A stretch of 64,000 nt of DNA from an uncultured Solirubrobacterales bacterium (GCA_903939845.1 CAJAIJ010000057.1:62001-126000); one strand, 5' to 3'. Positions 1-9,422 are shown, counted from the first letter of the stretch. Numbers and translations: made by a program. The notes: a model not told the origin generated them from the letters alone.

Positions 1-728
1 GAGGCGACCGTCTCGCCGCCCTGGCTCTTGCTCGGGTTGACCGAGTACTCGCGGGCGAGCTTCTTGAACGACTTGTCGCTGTCGTCGGCCGCGAGCGCCT
101 TCTCCACGGCCTCGGTCGACTTCTTGCCGGAGGTAACGATCAGGAGGATGTCGCGGCTCTCGGGGGTCGTGTACGCGTCGATCGACTCCTCGTATGCCTC
201 CTCGATCTCACTTTCACTGGCAGGCGGAACGTCGTCCCGGATCTTCTCCTCGATCTTGGTGCTCAGGACCTGGAGCCGGACGCGGTCGAGGACCTGCTCG
301 TTGGTGAACCCGCTGTCCTTCAGAAACTTGTTGTAGGCGGCCTCGCTGGGGAACTGGTCATCACGGATCGACCTGAACTGGTTCTCGACCTCACGGTCGG
401 ATGCCGTCACTCCCAGCTCCGAGGCCTCACCTGTCAGCCAGGCCTGATCCAGGAGGTCGTTCATCGCGGCCTCTCTGATCTGCTCGTACTGGGCATCCTC
501 CCTGGCCGGGGCCGACTGGAGACCGCTTCGCTTCCAGGCCTGGCGGAAGGCGATGTCGTAATCCTTCTGGGAGATGTTGCCGATGTCGTCTGGAACTTCT
601 TCGACCAGGGCTACGTCGCCCTCGGGAACGGAAGGGTTACCGATCCCACCTGTGATCGCGAATCCGGCAAAAAGCAGGACCAGGAGTGCTCCGAAACCGA
701 TCAGGCCGATCTTACGCGTGCTGCTCAT
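1..728 (-). CDS. Membrane-anchored PpiC/SurA-type foldase (peptidyl-prolyl isomerase), 3' end outside window
   Basis: An N-terminal hydrophobic segment (about residues 7-27, then ITGG) suggests a membrane anchor or signal peptide. It is followed by a SurA-like helical region with LLDQAWLTGEASELGV near residue 85. A parvulin domain then begins with SRDILLIVT and includes FKKLAREYSVNPSKSQGG. The family helps exported proteins fold outside the membrane by isomerising prolyl bonds. The ATG at 726-728 is preceded by a clear AGGAGG. The gene lies 40 nt downstream of mfd on the same strand, so it is probably co-transcribed. The coding sequence is cut at base 1 inside the parvulin domain, so length and C-terminus are unknown. 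Family call is firm; SurA versus PrsA cannot be decided. Confidence 0.85.
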   Translation of the reverse strand, partial: MSSTRKIGLIGFGALLVLLFAGFAITGGIGNPSVPEGDVALVEEVPDDIGNISQKDYDIAFRQAWKRSGLQSAPAREDAQYEQIREAAMNDLLDQAWLTGEASELGVTASDREVENQFRSIRDDQFPSEAAYNKFLKDSGFTNEQVLDRVRLQVLSTKIEEKIRDDVPPASESEIEEAYEESIDAYTTPESRDILLIVTSGKKSTEAVEKALAADDSDKSFKKLAREYSVNPSKSQGGETVA

Positions 729-768
729 CCAGAAAATCCTCCTCGGGCAACCCCGGTCGAAACTTCAC

Positions 769-3700
769 CTACCGGTCAGGCAGCATACCCGCACCGACCT
801 CTTTGAGGGCCCCTGCGAGCGCCTGGACCGCCCTCAAGGCGGCTTCCGGTCCGTCGTCGGACTTCAGCGTCAACTCGTTTGCCTTCCAGTCGTAGATCGC
901 TCCCGGAACCGCGGACGTGACCGAAGCCGATGCCTCGGAGTCGATCCGAACTCCGCTCAGGATGATTCGTCCGCCTGAGATCCGGACTGCCTCGACCCCG
1001 ACCATGGCCAGATCCAGACGGGCCCCCTGAAGGGCGATCAGGTTGGCGGCCTCAGGTGGCATCGGCCCGAACCGGTCGACGGCCTCGTCCTCGATCGCCT
1101 TCAGCTCTCCGGGCCTGGTCGCAGATGCGATTCGGCGGTGAATGTCGATCTTGGCCGCCTCGTAAGGGATCCAGGTGGCCGGGAGGAAGGCATCGACGTC
1201 GACGTCGAGCCTCACCGGTTCGGGCCGGGATTCACTCTCGGGACGACCCGACATCTCGGCCACCGCCTCGTCGATCAACTGGCAGTAGAGCTCGAAGCCG
1301 ACCGCGGCGACATGGCCGGACTGTTCATCGCCGAGCAGGTTGCCGGCTCCCCTTATGTCGAGATCCCTCATCGCGATCCGGAACCCGGAGCCGAGCTCGG
1401 TGTGGTCGGCCAGCGTGGCCAGACGACTGGATGCATCCTTGGTCAGGGCCTCTTCGTCGGGATACATCAGATAGGCGAAAGCCTTCTCCCGAGACCGCCC
1501 TACCCGTCCCCGGATCTGGTAAGCCTGGGCCAGTCCCAGACGGTCGGCACGGTCGACGATCAGGGTGTTGGCTGCCGGGATGTCGATCCCTGACTCGATG
1601 ATCGTGGTCGCTACCAGCACGTCGGCCTCGCCCTTCATGAAGGTAAGCATGGCCTCCTCGAGGTCACCTTCCGGCATCTGGCCGTGAGCGACCGTGACCC
1701 TGAGGCCCGGCACGATCGACCGAAGCGTCTCGGCCACCTGATCGAGCGATTCGACCCGGTTGTGGAGGAAGAAGATCTGGCCCTCCCTCTCGACCTCCCG
1801 CCGAATTGCCCGTTCGACCAGGCCCTCGTCCCACGGTCCCACGTAGGTCCTGACCGGTCGCCGTCCCTCGGGGGGCGTTTCGATCACCGAGATGTCCCTC
1901 AGCCCTGCCATCGACATCTGGAGCGTCCTCGGAATCGGGGTGGCCGAGAGCGACAGGACATCGACCTTCAGCTTCATCTGCCGGAGCAGTTCCTTCTGCT
2001 TGACCCCGAACCTCTGCTCTTCGTCGACGATGACCAGCCCGAGTTCCGACGCCCGGACGTCCCTCGAGAGCAGGCGGTGGGTTCCGATCAGGATGTCGAC
2101 GGAGCCCTCCTCCCAGGCCGCCAGGATCTTCCTCGACTCGGCCGGCGGGGTCAGTCGGCTGATGCCCTCGACCCGGAACGGGAGGTCGGCCAGGCGCTCC
2201 GAAAAGGTCCCGAGGTGCTGTTGGGCCAGGATCGTGGTCGGGGCCAGCAGGATGACCTGCTTGCCGTCGGATGCGGCCTTGACCGCAGCTCTGATGGCCA
2301 CCTCCGTCTTGCCGTAGCCGACGTCACCGCAGATCAGGCGGTCCATCGGCCTGTCGGACTCCATGTCGGCCTTGACGGCCTCGATCGCCTCTATCTGGTC
2401 GGCGGTCTCGCGATGAGGAAAGGCGGCCTCGAGCGTGGCCAGCCACTCCGAGTCCTCCTTGAACGCATGGCCGGTTCGGGTTCGGCGTTCGGCGTAGAGG
2501 TTGACCAGCTCTCCGGCCATCTCGGCGGCGGCCCGGCGGGCCCTCGCCTTGAGGTTGTGCCACTTCTTTCCGCCGAGGGCCGAGAGGTTCGGGGTCGCCA
2601 GGCCTCCGGCGTAACGAGAGAGCTTTCCGAGCTGATCGGTCGGGGCGTAGACACGGTCTTCGCCCTTGTATTCGAGCAGCAGGTAGTCGCGGGTGATCCC
2701 TGCGACCTCTCTGGTCTCGAATCCGGCGAACCTGGCGACACCATGATCCTCGTGAACCACGTAGTCGCCGACCCTGAGCTCCGAGAAGGCGAGGCGGCCC
2801 CGAACCTCTCCCGGTGCCTCGCGATCGGCCTTACGCCTCCTGTTGACCAGGCGACGCCAGGGATACACGGCCAGCTTGCCCCTCGGCCAGATGAATCCCT
2901 CGGCGATCCGGGCCTCGACAAGATTTACCCCGGGGCCGGTCCCGATTCCGCTGGCAAGACCGACCGAGACATCGGTGCGATCGAAGGCATACCGGGTCCG
3001 CTCGGCCTCTCCGATCGTGTCGAAGGCGATCACGACCCGATATCCCGATCCGGTCAGCTTCGCGAGCTCCGATTCGGCCTCGGAGGGATTCCGGGCAGGA
3101 GTCTCGGCAAGCGAGGCCCTGATCGGCTCCAGCGTCGAAGTCCCTTCGGCCTGTTCGTCGGTCGGCCGGGCGATCCCCAGGATGGCGCGACCTTCGAGCT
3201 CCTCCCTGATGTCGACGTAGAGGTGGCTTGCATCCTCCGCATGCATCGCCGTGATCGCGTCCTCCCAGTGGTCGATCAGGGCCGGCCCGATCTCCTCCAC
3301 TCCGATCAGGAAGATGTCGGTCTCGGCAGGAACGAGGTCGAGCGGTGAACGGAACTGGTCGACGGGCAGGACCTCGGCCAGGGTTCCTGCACTCCCCTCG
3401 CCCCCTTCGGCCTCGGCCAGCGCCATCGCCGCCAGCTCGCGATGGTCGGCATCGAGCTCTGCCGCCGGAGCGATCGAAAGTCGGACGAGCTCCCCGGTCG
3501 AGCGCTGGGTGAAGGTCGAGAACTCCCTGATCGACTCGATCTCGTCACCGAAGAAGTCGACCCTCACGGCATGGGCGGCCGTCGCCGCGTAGAGGTCGAG
3601 GATCCCTCCCCGCACGGCGAACTGTCCGCGCTCGACGACCTGATCGACCCGCTCGTAGCCGGCTCCGAGAAGGTCGTCGGCCAGAACCGTCGGGTCGAAC

Positions 3701-4191
3701 GAGCTCCCGACCTCGATCTCGAAGCCCGAGGGCCTCAGAGTTGCGTCCGGCACCGACTCGGCCAGGGCGACCGCGCTCGCGACCACGACCGGGGCCTCCC
3801 GGCGATCTCTCTCGAGAGAGTCGATCGCGTCCATGCGCATGCCGGTGAGATGAGGCGGCGGGCTCACCTGGGACGCATACCCGGTGCCGCGGGACGGATA
3901 GAGCTTCACCTCGATCCGGTCGGCGTATGACGAGAGGAGCGCCGAGAACGCCCGAGCGGATCGATCGTCCGGAAGCACGACCAGTGCCGGTCCAGAGGTG
4001 CTCTCCTCGAGAAGTGCAGCAACCAGCGCCGGCCTGATCGCAGGCGACACCCCCGCCCGCACGAAGGGCAGGCTCCGATCCCTGCCCCTCAGCTCGGCCG
4101 CAAGGGCCGCCGGCCCGGCCTCCTCCAGCAGGAAACCTGCCAGGGGGAGTCGGGCTTCGTCACTCGACGGGATCGAGCCGGACTCGGTCAT
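769..4191 (-). CDS. mfd: Transcription-repair coupling factor Mfd
   Basis: A protein of 1140 residues, the usual Mfd length. It removes RNA polymerase stalled at DNA lesions and recruits UvrA. Visible parts are a UvrB-like N-terminal half, a central CarD-type RNA polymerase-binding region (LRVGDYVVHEDHGVARF, about residue 470), and an SF2 translocase with Walker A GDVGYGKT (about 617-624), VDEEQRFG (about 720) and IRGRVGRS, then a C-terminal UvrA-binding domain. The start ATG overlaps the stop of the upstream crotonase gene (ATGA, 4 nt), which indicates translational coupling. It belongs to the unit rplY-pth-crotonase-mfd-foldase. Very secure assignment. Confidence 0.97.
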   Translation of the reverse strand: MTESGSIPSSDEARLPLAGFLLEEAGPAALAAELRGRDRSLPFVRAGVSPAIRPALVAALLEESTSGPALVVLPDDRSARAFSALLSSYADRIEVKLYPSRGTGYASQVSPPPHLTGMRMDAIDSLERDRREAPVVVASAVALAESVPDATLRPSGFEIEVGSSFDPTVLADDLLGAGYERVDQVVERGQFAVRGGILDLYAATAAHAVRVDFFGDEIESIREFSTFTQRSTGELVRLSIAPAAELDADHRELAAMALAEAEGGEGSAGTLAEVLPVDQFRSPLDLVPAETDIFLIGVEEIGPALIDHWEDAITAMHAEDASHLYVDIREELEGRAILGIARPTDEQAEGTSTLEPIRASLAETPARNPSEAESELAKLTGSGYRVVIAFDTIGEAERTRYAFDRTDVSVGLASGIGTGPGVNLVEARIAEGFIWPRGKLAVYPWRRLVNRRRKADREAPGEVRGRLAFSELRVGDYVVHEDHGVARFAGFETREVAGITRDYLLLEYKGEDRVYAPTDQLGKLSRYAGGLATPNLSALGGKKWHNLKARARRAAAEMAGELVNLYAERRTRTGHAFKEDSEWLATLEAAFPHRETADQIEAIEAVKADMESDRPMDRLICGDVGYGKTEVAIRAAVKAASDGKQVILLAPTTILAQQHLGTFSERLADLPFRVEGISRLTPPAESRKILAAWEEGSVDILIGTHRLLSRDVRASELGLVIVDEEQRFGVKQKELLRQMKLKVDVLSLSATPIPRTLQMSMAGLRDISVIETPPEGRRPVRTYVGPWDEGLVERAIRREVEREGQIFFLHNRVESLDQVAETLRSIVPGLRVTVAHGQMPEGDLEEAMLTFMKGEADVLVATTIIESGIDIPAANTLIVDRADRLGLAQAYQIRGRVGRSREKAFAYLMYPDEEALTKDASSRLATLADHTELGSGFRIAMRDLDIRGAGNLLGDEQSGHVAAVGFELYCQLIDEAVAEMSGRPESESRPEPVRLDVDVDAFLPATWIPYEAAKIDIHRRIASATRPGELKAIEDEAVDRFGPMPPEAANLIALQGARLDLAMVGVEAVRISGGRIILSGVRIDSEASASVTSAVPGAIYDWKANELTLKSDDGPEAALRAVQALAGALKEVGAGMLPDR

Positions 4192-4898
4192 CCAAGTCCG
4201 GGGCCGTCCTCCTGCCAGGCGACCTGACCTTTGCCTTCGTCTGACGAGCGGCCCTCGATGTCATCCCAGCGGTGGAGCATCTGCTTGAGCCGGGCCACGC
4301 CCTCGGGTTCGAACGCAGCGATCCTGCGAGCGAACTCGATGGTTGCATTCTCGGTCGCCGCCCCCGGGGCCAACCGGTTGACCAGGCCGATCCTGAGCGC
4401 TTCATCGGCCTTGACCATCTGGGAACCGATCAACAGGTACTTGGCGGCAGAAAGGCCGCACAGGGTCACCAGTCGGGCCGGACCGACCGGCACGCCGAGT
4501 TCGGCTCCGGGGAACCTCATCTGGAGATTCGACCCACCGACCCGGATGTCACAGCCGACCGCAATCTCGGCACCGCCACCCACCGTGTAGCCGTGACAGG
4601 ACGCAAGGGTCGGCTTCGGAAAGCCGACCACCGAGTCATAGAGGTCGGCGAAAAGCTGCATTCGCTCGACCTTTCCCTCGCGGTCGAGATCCTCGCGGAT
4701 GTCGGCTCCGGCCGAGAAGGCCATGTGGTCGGTCGAAGACATCACCACGACCCGCACCGAGGGATCTTCCTTCGCGCTTTCGAGGTGAACGAGTAGCTCC
4801 CGCAACATCTCGGTGTCGATCGCGTTCAGGGCCTTCGGCCGATCCAGCTGGATCAGGGCAACGCCCTCATCGTCGACCTCGTATCTCGTCTTCTCCAA
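4188..4898 (-). CDS. Enoyl-CoA hydratase/isomerase (crotonase) family protein
   Basis: A crotonase-fold protein of 236 residues, slightly short for the family. AFSAGADIRED and GYTVGGGAEIAVGCDIRV are the two oxyanion-hole segments. The Glu after GGGA (about residue 109) and the Glu in FPGAELGVPVG match the two catalytic glutamates of enoyl-CoA hydratases, so hydratase chemistry on an acyl-CoA is plausible; the substrate is unknown. The start is TTG at 4896-4898 with a purine-rich GGAGAAAGGCAGAGAG upstream. It sits between pth and mfd and overlaps mfd by 4 nt, an odd place for a fatty-acid enzyme. No other beta-oxidation gene is adjacent. Confidence 0.88.
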   Translation of the reverse strand: MEKTRYEVDDEGVALIQLDRPKALNAIDTEMLRELLVHLESAKEDPSVRVVVMSSTDHMAFSAGADIREDLDREGKVERMQLFADLYDSVVGFPKPTLASCHGYTVGGGAEIAVGCDIRVGGSNLQMRFPGAELGVPVGPARLVTLCGLSAAKYLLIGSQMVKADEALRIGLVNRLAPGAATENATIEFARRIAAFEPEGVARLKQMLHRWDDIEGRSSDEGKGQVAWQEDGPGLG

Positions 4899-4952
4899 CT
4901 CTCTGCCTTTCTCCGTATTTCCTGCTCTTTACGTGCCCCGGATCGGGTGCAC

Positions 4953-5555
4953 TCAGTCCTCGATGTCGATTCCGTCCTCGCCGGAAGCGAGCTGAAGGAC
5001 GAGCCTCTCGCTCTCCCGGGCGGCCGTATCGATCAGGGCGCCGACATCGGCGGGCGGCTCCGAGAACCGGCCGAGAACCCAGGACGAGACGACCTCGGGA
5101 TCGGTCGAGTCGGGACGACCGACGCCGACCCTGACCCGCCAGAAGCCACCGTCACCGAACCCGGCCTTGAGGCTCTTCAGACCGTTGTGCCCGGCCAGAC
5201 CGCCGCCGAGCCTCGAACGGACCTCACCGAACGGGAGGTCGATCTCGTCATGAACGACGATGACCCTGTCCAGTGGGATCCGTTTCGAACCCCTGAGCGG
5301 GCCTGCCGCCCGTCCGGACTCGTTCATGAAGGTCAGGGGCTGGAACAGGACCACCTTCGGTCCGCCCGGCATGACCCGGCCTTCGGCCACGATGCCATTG
5401 AACTTCTCGCGGGTCCGGCCGAGCTCCCAGCGATCGCCCAGCTCGCGGACGACCTCGAAGCCGACGTTGTGGCGGGTCCCCTCGTAGCGCGGCCCGGGGT
5501 TCCCGAGCCCGACGACCAGAAACGGCTCGCTGGATTCTCCCGGGCGGCCGGTCAT
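4953..5555 (-). CDS. pth: Peptidyl-tRNA hydrolase
   Basis: A 200-residue protein of typical Pth length. It releases tRNA from prematurely dropped peptidyl-tRNAs in the cytoplasm. VVGLGNPGPRYEGTRHNVGF carries the active-site His. FMNESG and the DEIDLPFGEVRSR/GGGLAGHNGLKS segments are family signatures with the catalytic Asp and binding Asn residues. The start ATG follows GGAGG directly and lies about 21 nt after rplY. The rplY-pth-mfd order is also found in Bacillus, which supports the call. Confidence 0.97.
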   Translation of the reverse strand: MTGRPGESSEPFLVVGLGNPGPRYEGTRHNVGFEVVRELGDRWELGRTREKFNGIVAEGRVMPGGPKVVLFQPLTFMNESGRAAGPLRGSKRIPLDRVIVVHDEIDLPFGEVRSRLGGGLAGHNGLKSLKAGFGDGGFWRVRVGVGRPDSTDPEVVSSWVLGRFSEPPADVGALIDTAARESERLVLQLASGEDGIDIED

Positions 5556-5576
5556 CCTCCGGAGGAGGGACAGGGC

Positions 5577-6260
5577 CTAATCCTCGGCGGAAGGCTCTGC
5601 CGACTCGGCTTCGCCCTCGGCGCCAGCCTGGCCCTCGTCCTCGCCGACGATGCCGACCTCTTCCTCGACCTCGCCCGCAGTCGGCTCTTCTTCGACCCGC
5701 GGGGGGCTGATCGTTGCGACGGTCACCTCGCCGGGATCGGCGACCACGAGAGCCACGCCCTCGGGAAGGTCGATCCGGTCGAGTGCGATCGATTCGTTGA
5801 TCTCGAGTGCCGAGATATCGATCGTGAGGCTGTCCGGGATGGCGGTCGGAAGTGCCTCGACCGTGACCTCCCTGAGCGTGTGTTCGAGAACTCCGCCCTG
5901 CTTGACGCCGGGGGCGTCATCGGCTCCGTGGAGCTCGATCGAGACTTCGGCCTCGATCGCGCGGTCGAGGCGGACCTTCTGGAGGTCGATGTGCTGGAGG
6001 TCACCCCGGACGGGATGGTGCTGCTGCTCCTTGATCACGACCGGGACGGGATCGGAACCCTCGATCGCGATGTCGAACAGGGCATGCCCCTCGGTGAGGA
6101 TCACTCGGAGGTCGCTGCCGGCCGCCTGGAAGGCGATCGCCTCGCCTCCATCGGAATAGACGACGCCCGGGACCTGGCCGGAACGGCGAAGGCGACGGCT
6201 GCTCCGGGAGCCGAAATCGGATCTGGGATGGGCTGTGAGGTTTGCTCGATCTGAAGACAT
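5577..6260 (-). CDS. rplY: 50S ribosomal protein L25 / Ctc family
   Basis: A 227-residue long-form L25 (TL5/Ctc type): an N-terminal 5S rRNA-binding domain (SSRRLRRSGQVPGVVY, HPVRGDLQHIDLQKV) plus a C-terminal beta domain. It ends in an acidic Glu/Ala-rich tail (from about residue 190) common in the long form. I place the start at the ATG at 6258-6260 because homology begins there. An upstream in-frame start at 6347 would add 29 unrelated residues and run across the divergent AarF start. A TATTCT hexamer 10 nt upstream suggests a very short leader. Confidence 0.93.
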   Translation of the reverse strand: MSSDRANLTAHPRSDFGSRSSRRLRRSGQVPGVVYSDGGEAIAFQAAGSDLRVILTEGHALFDIAIEGSDPVPVVIKEQQHHPVRGDLQHIDLQKVRLDRAIEAEVSIELHGADDAPGVKQGGVLEHTLREVTVEALPTAIPDSLTIDISALEINESIALDRIDLPEGVALVVADPGEVTVATISPPRVEEEPTAGEVEEEVGIVGEDEGQAGAEGEAESAEPSAED

Positions 6261-6270
6261 AGGAACGGAG

Positions 6271-6276
6271 AGAATA
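6271..6276 (-). promoter_or_regulatory. Candidate -10 element for rplY
   Basis: The minus strand reads TATTCT, ending 10 nt before the rplY ATG. No Shine-Dalgarno or TTGACA-like -35 is obvious. The same hexamer precedes lysC. Confidence 0.35.
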
Positions 6277-6286
6277 GAGAAGGTCT

Positions 6287-6292
6287 TACCCT
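6287..6292 (+). promoter_or_regulatory. Candidate -10 element of leaderless AarF-type kinase gene
   Basis: TACCCT lies 6 nt before the ATG at 6299, so a transcript would begin at or next to the start codon. There is no Shine-Dalgarno at the usual distance. It faces the rplY promoter in a 38-bp divergent gap. Confidence 0.4.
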
Positions 6293-6298
6293 TGGTGC

Positions 6299-7723
6299 AT
6301 GGCCGACGAATCCAAGATTCCAAAAGGGCGGGTGAAGAGGACCGCAAAACTCGGTTCGGTGCTGGGCGGACAGGGCGCCAAGTACGCCGGTACGAAGGCC
6401 CGTAATCTCGTTCGTGGCGAGGAGAAATCGCAGGAAAGTCTCGACCAAAGGCACATGGAGGCGGCCGCCAAGATGGTCGAGACCCTCGGCCAGATGAAGG
6501 GCGCCGCCATGAAGGTCGGCCAGTTCGCCTCGTTCATCGACACCGAGTTCATCCCTGAGGAATATCGCGAGACCTATCAGGAGGCCCTCTCGAAGCTCAG
6601 GAGCGAAGCACCTCCCATGCCCTGGGAAGACGTCGAGAAGGTGCTGCTCGAGGAATACGACGGTCAATCGGTCGAAGAGCTCTTCGGGTCCTTCGAGCGG
6701 GAGGCCTTCGCTGCAGCCTCGATCGGTCAGGTCCACAGGGCCGAGATGCTCGACGGCCGGAAGGTCGCGGTGAAGATCCAGTACCCCGGAATCGCCGAGG
6801 CGCTCGAGGCAGACCTGGGCAATGCCGGGATGCTCGTCCGGATGGCGAGGATTATCGCCCCCGGCATCGACGCCAAATCGGTGATCCGGGAGCTCCGGGA
6901 GAGGGTCCTCGAGGAACTCGACTACGAACTCGAGGCCCAGAACCAGCGCTCGTTCGCTCGCGCCTACAAGGGTCACCCGTTCATCTACGTTCCCGACGTC
7001 ATCACCAGACTGTCGCGCCGCAGGGTTCTGGTCACAGAGTTCGTCGAGGGCATCGGCTTCGACGAGATCAGGGAAATGGATCAGGAGGCTCGCAACCGTT
7101 TCGGCGAGATCGTCTTCCGGGGTAGCTTCGGAGCCGTCTACCACCTGCAGCACTTCAATGCAGACCCCCACCCGGGCAACTACCTGCTGATGGAAGACGG
7201 CCGAGTCGCCTTTCTCGATTTCGGGATGACCAAGAAGCTCGATCGAGATCAGATCGAGCTGGAGCAGAGGGTGATCGACGCGGCCGCCACGGGGGACCCC
7301 GGCAACCTGATGACGGCGCTTCATGACCTCGGATTCGTGAGGGACCCGACCAAGCTCGACGCCGAACGGCTGATGGAACACGTAAGGGCGATCGGCGGTT
7401 GGTATCTGGAAGATCGCGAGGTGGAGGTCGACCCGGTCGTCGTCATGCGAATGATCGAGGCAACTCATGACCCCAGGTCCGAGTACTTCGAGCTGATGCG
7501 GCAGGAATCCGTGCCGGCCGAGGAGCTGATGGGCAGGCGGATGGAGATCGGAGTCGTCGCGGTGCTCGGACAGCTCAGGGCAAAGCGGAACTGGCACCGG
7601 ATCATCAGGGAGTGGGTCTACGCGGACGAACCCGAGACCGACCTCGGCAGGCAGGAGTGGGATTTCTTCGAGTCGATGGGAGTCGAGAGGGTCCCGGGAG
7701 TGGCCGGTTCACCACGGGGCTGA
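6299..7723 (+). CDS. ABC1/AarF (UbiB) family atypical kinase
   Basis: A 474-residue protein of the ABC1/UbiB/COQ8 family. KxGQ-like MKVGQFASF lies near residue 80. Further signatures are the Ala-rich loop AAASIGQVHRA, the Lys in KVAVKIQYPG (about 158), and the catalytic/metal motifs HFNADPHPGNYLL and FLDFGMTKKL. Relatives are ATPases or kinases tied to isoprenoid-lipid (quinone) metabolism. No quinone gene is adjacent here, so the substrate is unknown. No membrane segment is visible. The ATG has a TANNNT 6 nt upstream rather than a Shine-Dalgarno. Confidence 0.88.
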   Translation: MADESKIPKGRVKRTAKLGSVLGGQGAKYAGTKARNLVRGEEKSQESLDQRHMEAAAKMVETLGQMKGAAMKVGQFASFIDTEFIPEEYRETYQEALSKLRSEAPPMPWEDVEKVLLEEYDGQSVEELFGSFEREAFAAASIGQVHRAEMLDGRKVAVKIQYPGIAEALEADLGNAGMLVRMARIIAPGIDAKSVIRELRERVLEELDYELEAQNQRSFARAYKGHPFIYVPDVITRLSRRRVLVTEFVEGIGFDEIREMDQEARNRFGEIVFRGSFGAVYHLQHFNADPHPGNYLLMEDGRVAFLDFGMTKKLDRDQIELEQRVIDAAATGDPGNLMTALHDLGFVRDPTKLDAERLMEHVRAIGGWYLEDREVEVDPVVVMRMIEATHDPRSEYFELMRQESVPAEELMGRRMEIGVVAVLGQLRAKRNWHRIIREWVYADEPETDLGRQEWDFFESMGVERVPGVAGSPRG

Positions 7724-7786
7724 CCGGTAACTTCCGGGCCAGTTCCGAAACCGATCGAACGAGAAACGACTGGGAGAACGAAAGAG

Positions 7787-8656
7787 ATGACGAGGATCAG
7801 AAACGGCTGGAGCCTCACCAAGAAGAGCTGGGGCATCCTCAGGGAAAACCCGGGCCTGGTCCAGTTCCCGATTGCCGGCGCGGTTGCGGCGATCCTTCTT
7901 GCCGTCGTTACCTTCGTCGTCGGAATACTGCTTCTGGCCGCAGACCAGACCGCACTCACCGTGATCGGGGTGATCGTCTTCGTCATCGGCCTGGTGCTCA
8001 TCCTCTCGACCGCGATCTTCTTCGCGGTCGCCCTCGCCTACAACGCCGACAGGTTGCTCGCCGGCGAAAGCCCGACCTTTGGCGAAGGCATCTCGCATGC
8101 CCGAACCCGCCTCGGGGGAATCCTGGGCTGGGCCTTCATCTCGACCGTGGTCGGGACTGTGATCCAGACCCTGCAGGACCGCCTCGGAGTCGCGGGGATC
8201 ATCCTGGGCGGGCTGGCCGGAGCGGCCTGGGCCGTACTTACCTTCCTCGCGATCCCCGTCATCGCGATCGAAGGGACCGGCGGGTTCCAGACGGTCAAGC
8301 GATGCTCCCAGCTGATCCGGAGCCGGTGGGGCGAACAGATCACCGGCACCGTTGCGATCGGCGTGATCCTCTTCCTGATCGGCTACCTGCCGGCGATGCT
8401 CGTGGTGGCCGGGGGGATCTACCTGATCGCCGGACCCGACCTGGTCGCGCCCGGGGTCGTCCTGATCGTGATCGGCATGATCGCCTTCACGGTCATAGCG
8501 GTCGTGAGCAAGGCCCTGATCACGATCTTCGGAGTGGCGCTCTATCGCTACGTCGCCGAGGACAGGGCAGTCGGAACCTTCACCGAGGAAGAGATGGCCG
8601 GGGCGGTAAGCACCAGGGGCGGGATGCCCCCCGGGGTCGCCGGCACCACGATCTGA
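7787..8656 (+). CDS. Polytopic membrane protein, DUF6159-like
   Basis: A 289-residue integral membrane protein with about six hydrophobic segments (near residues 27-50, 55-85, 115-160 and 185-245). It opens with RNGWSLTKKSWGILRENPGL, typical of the DUF6159-like family of unknown function. The hydrophilic C-terminus contains EDRAVGTFTEEEMAGAV. The ATG is preceded by GAACGAAAGAG. It follows the AarF gene by 63 nt on the same strand and converges with the glycerophosphodiesterase gene. No enzymatic motif was recognised. Confidence 0.8.
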   Translation: MTRIRNGWSLTKKSWGILRENPGLVQFPIAGAVAAILLAVVTFVVGILLLAADQTALTVIGVIVFVIGLVLILSTAIFFAVALAYNADRLLAGESPTFGEGISHARTRLGGILGWAFISTVVGTVIQTLQDRLGVAGIILGGLAGAAWAVLTFLAIPVIAIEGTGGFQTVKRCSQLIRSRWGEQITGTVAIGVILFLIGYLPAMLVVAGGIYLIAGPDLVAPGVVLIVIGMIAFTVIAVVSKALITIFGVALYRYVAEDRAVGTFTEEEMAGAVSTRGGMPPGVAGTTI

Positions 8657-8668
8657 CCGGATCCGGTT

Positions 8669-9415
8669 TCAGGACCGGTTGAGTAGCCGGGGATCGTTCG
8701 AGCAGATTCCCGAAACGCCCATGGCCGAAAGCGACCGAATCCGGGCCGGGTCGTCGACCGTCCAGACATTCAGGTCGACGCCGGCTGCCCGGGTGACGGC
8801 CAGGAGTGCCGGTGAGACCACACCGAAGAACGCCCAGACCGAGTGGACTCCGAGATCCGGCAGACCTCTGGCCACGGACTCGGGCATCTGGCGGCGGGCG
8901 GCCGCTACCGCGAGAGCGAGCGCCGGCTTCAGCCAAGGGACCGACGTCCAGTCGCGAGTGACTCGTGGAACCGTCCAGCCCCGTTCGATTGAGGGTTCGA
9001 GTTCGGCGATCACCTCGAGCGAGGAGACCTCCATCGTCGAGACCGAGGCCCGTGCTGTGAGACCGGTCGCATCGAGGGCCTCCACGACCTCTGCCTCCCT
9101 CCCCGGAAGTTTGAGGTCGAGGTTGATCCGGACCTGATCGAGGGGAGGCCGGGTGAAGGCCTCGAGAATCTCTTCGAGGGTCGGTGGGTCCGCCCTCGAT
9201 GCGTCATGCCAGTCGTGAGCCACCACTAGGGGCGACCGTCTCGACGCCGGAGTCCCGGGGCGCCCGTCAGGAAGCCAGAGGACGTCGAACTCGATCAGGT
9301 CGACACCGATCTCGACCGCCCGCTCGAAGCTCGCAACGGTGTTGCCGGCCACCAGGGCATCGGCACCTTTGTGGCCGATCCTCAGCGGGCCTGCGGGTCC
9401 GGTCCCGTTCGACAT
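8669..9415 (-). CDS. Glycerophosphodiester phosphodiesterase family protein
   Basis: A 248-residue GDPD-fold enzyme. IGHKGADAL (catalytic His), NTVASFERAVEIGVDLIEFDV (metal-binding acids) and VVAHDWHD (second catalytic His) occur in the canonical order. A TIM-barrel C-terminus follows (DLNVWTVDDPARIRSL, GVSGICSNDP). It is expected to hydrolyse glycerophosphodiesters to glycerol-3-phosphate and an alcohol. There is no signal peptide, so it is probably cytoplasmic. The ATG has TAGAGT 7 nt upstream, pointing to a leaderless mRNA. It is divergent from a TetR gene. Confidence 0.92.
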   Translation of the reverse strand: MSNGTGPAGPLRIGHKGADALVAGNTVASFERAVEIGVDLIEFDVLWLPDGRPGTPASRRSPLVVAHDWHDASRADPPTLEEILEAFTRPPLDQVRINLDLKLPGREAEVVEALDATGLTARASVSTMEVSSLEVIAELEPSIERGWTVPRVTRDWTSVPWLKPALALAVAAARRQMPESVARGLPDLGVHSVWAFFGVVSPALLAVTRAAGVDLNVWTVDDPARIRSLSAMGVSGICSNDPRLLNRS

Positions 9416-9422
9416 GGAAACG

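Noticed and set aside
1684-3348. Long plus-strand reading frame opposite mfd (about 554 codons)
   Set aside because: Mirror of mfd codon usage in high-GC DNA; Arg/Asp/Gly-rich with no family motif, while mfd is unmistakable on the other strand.
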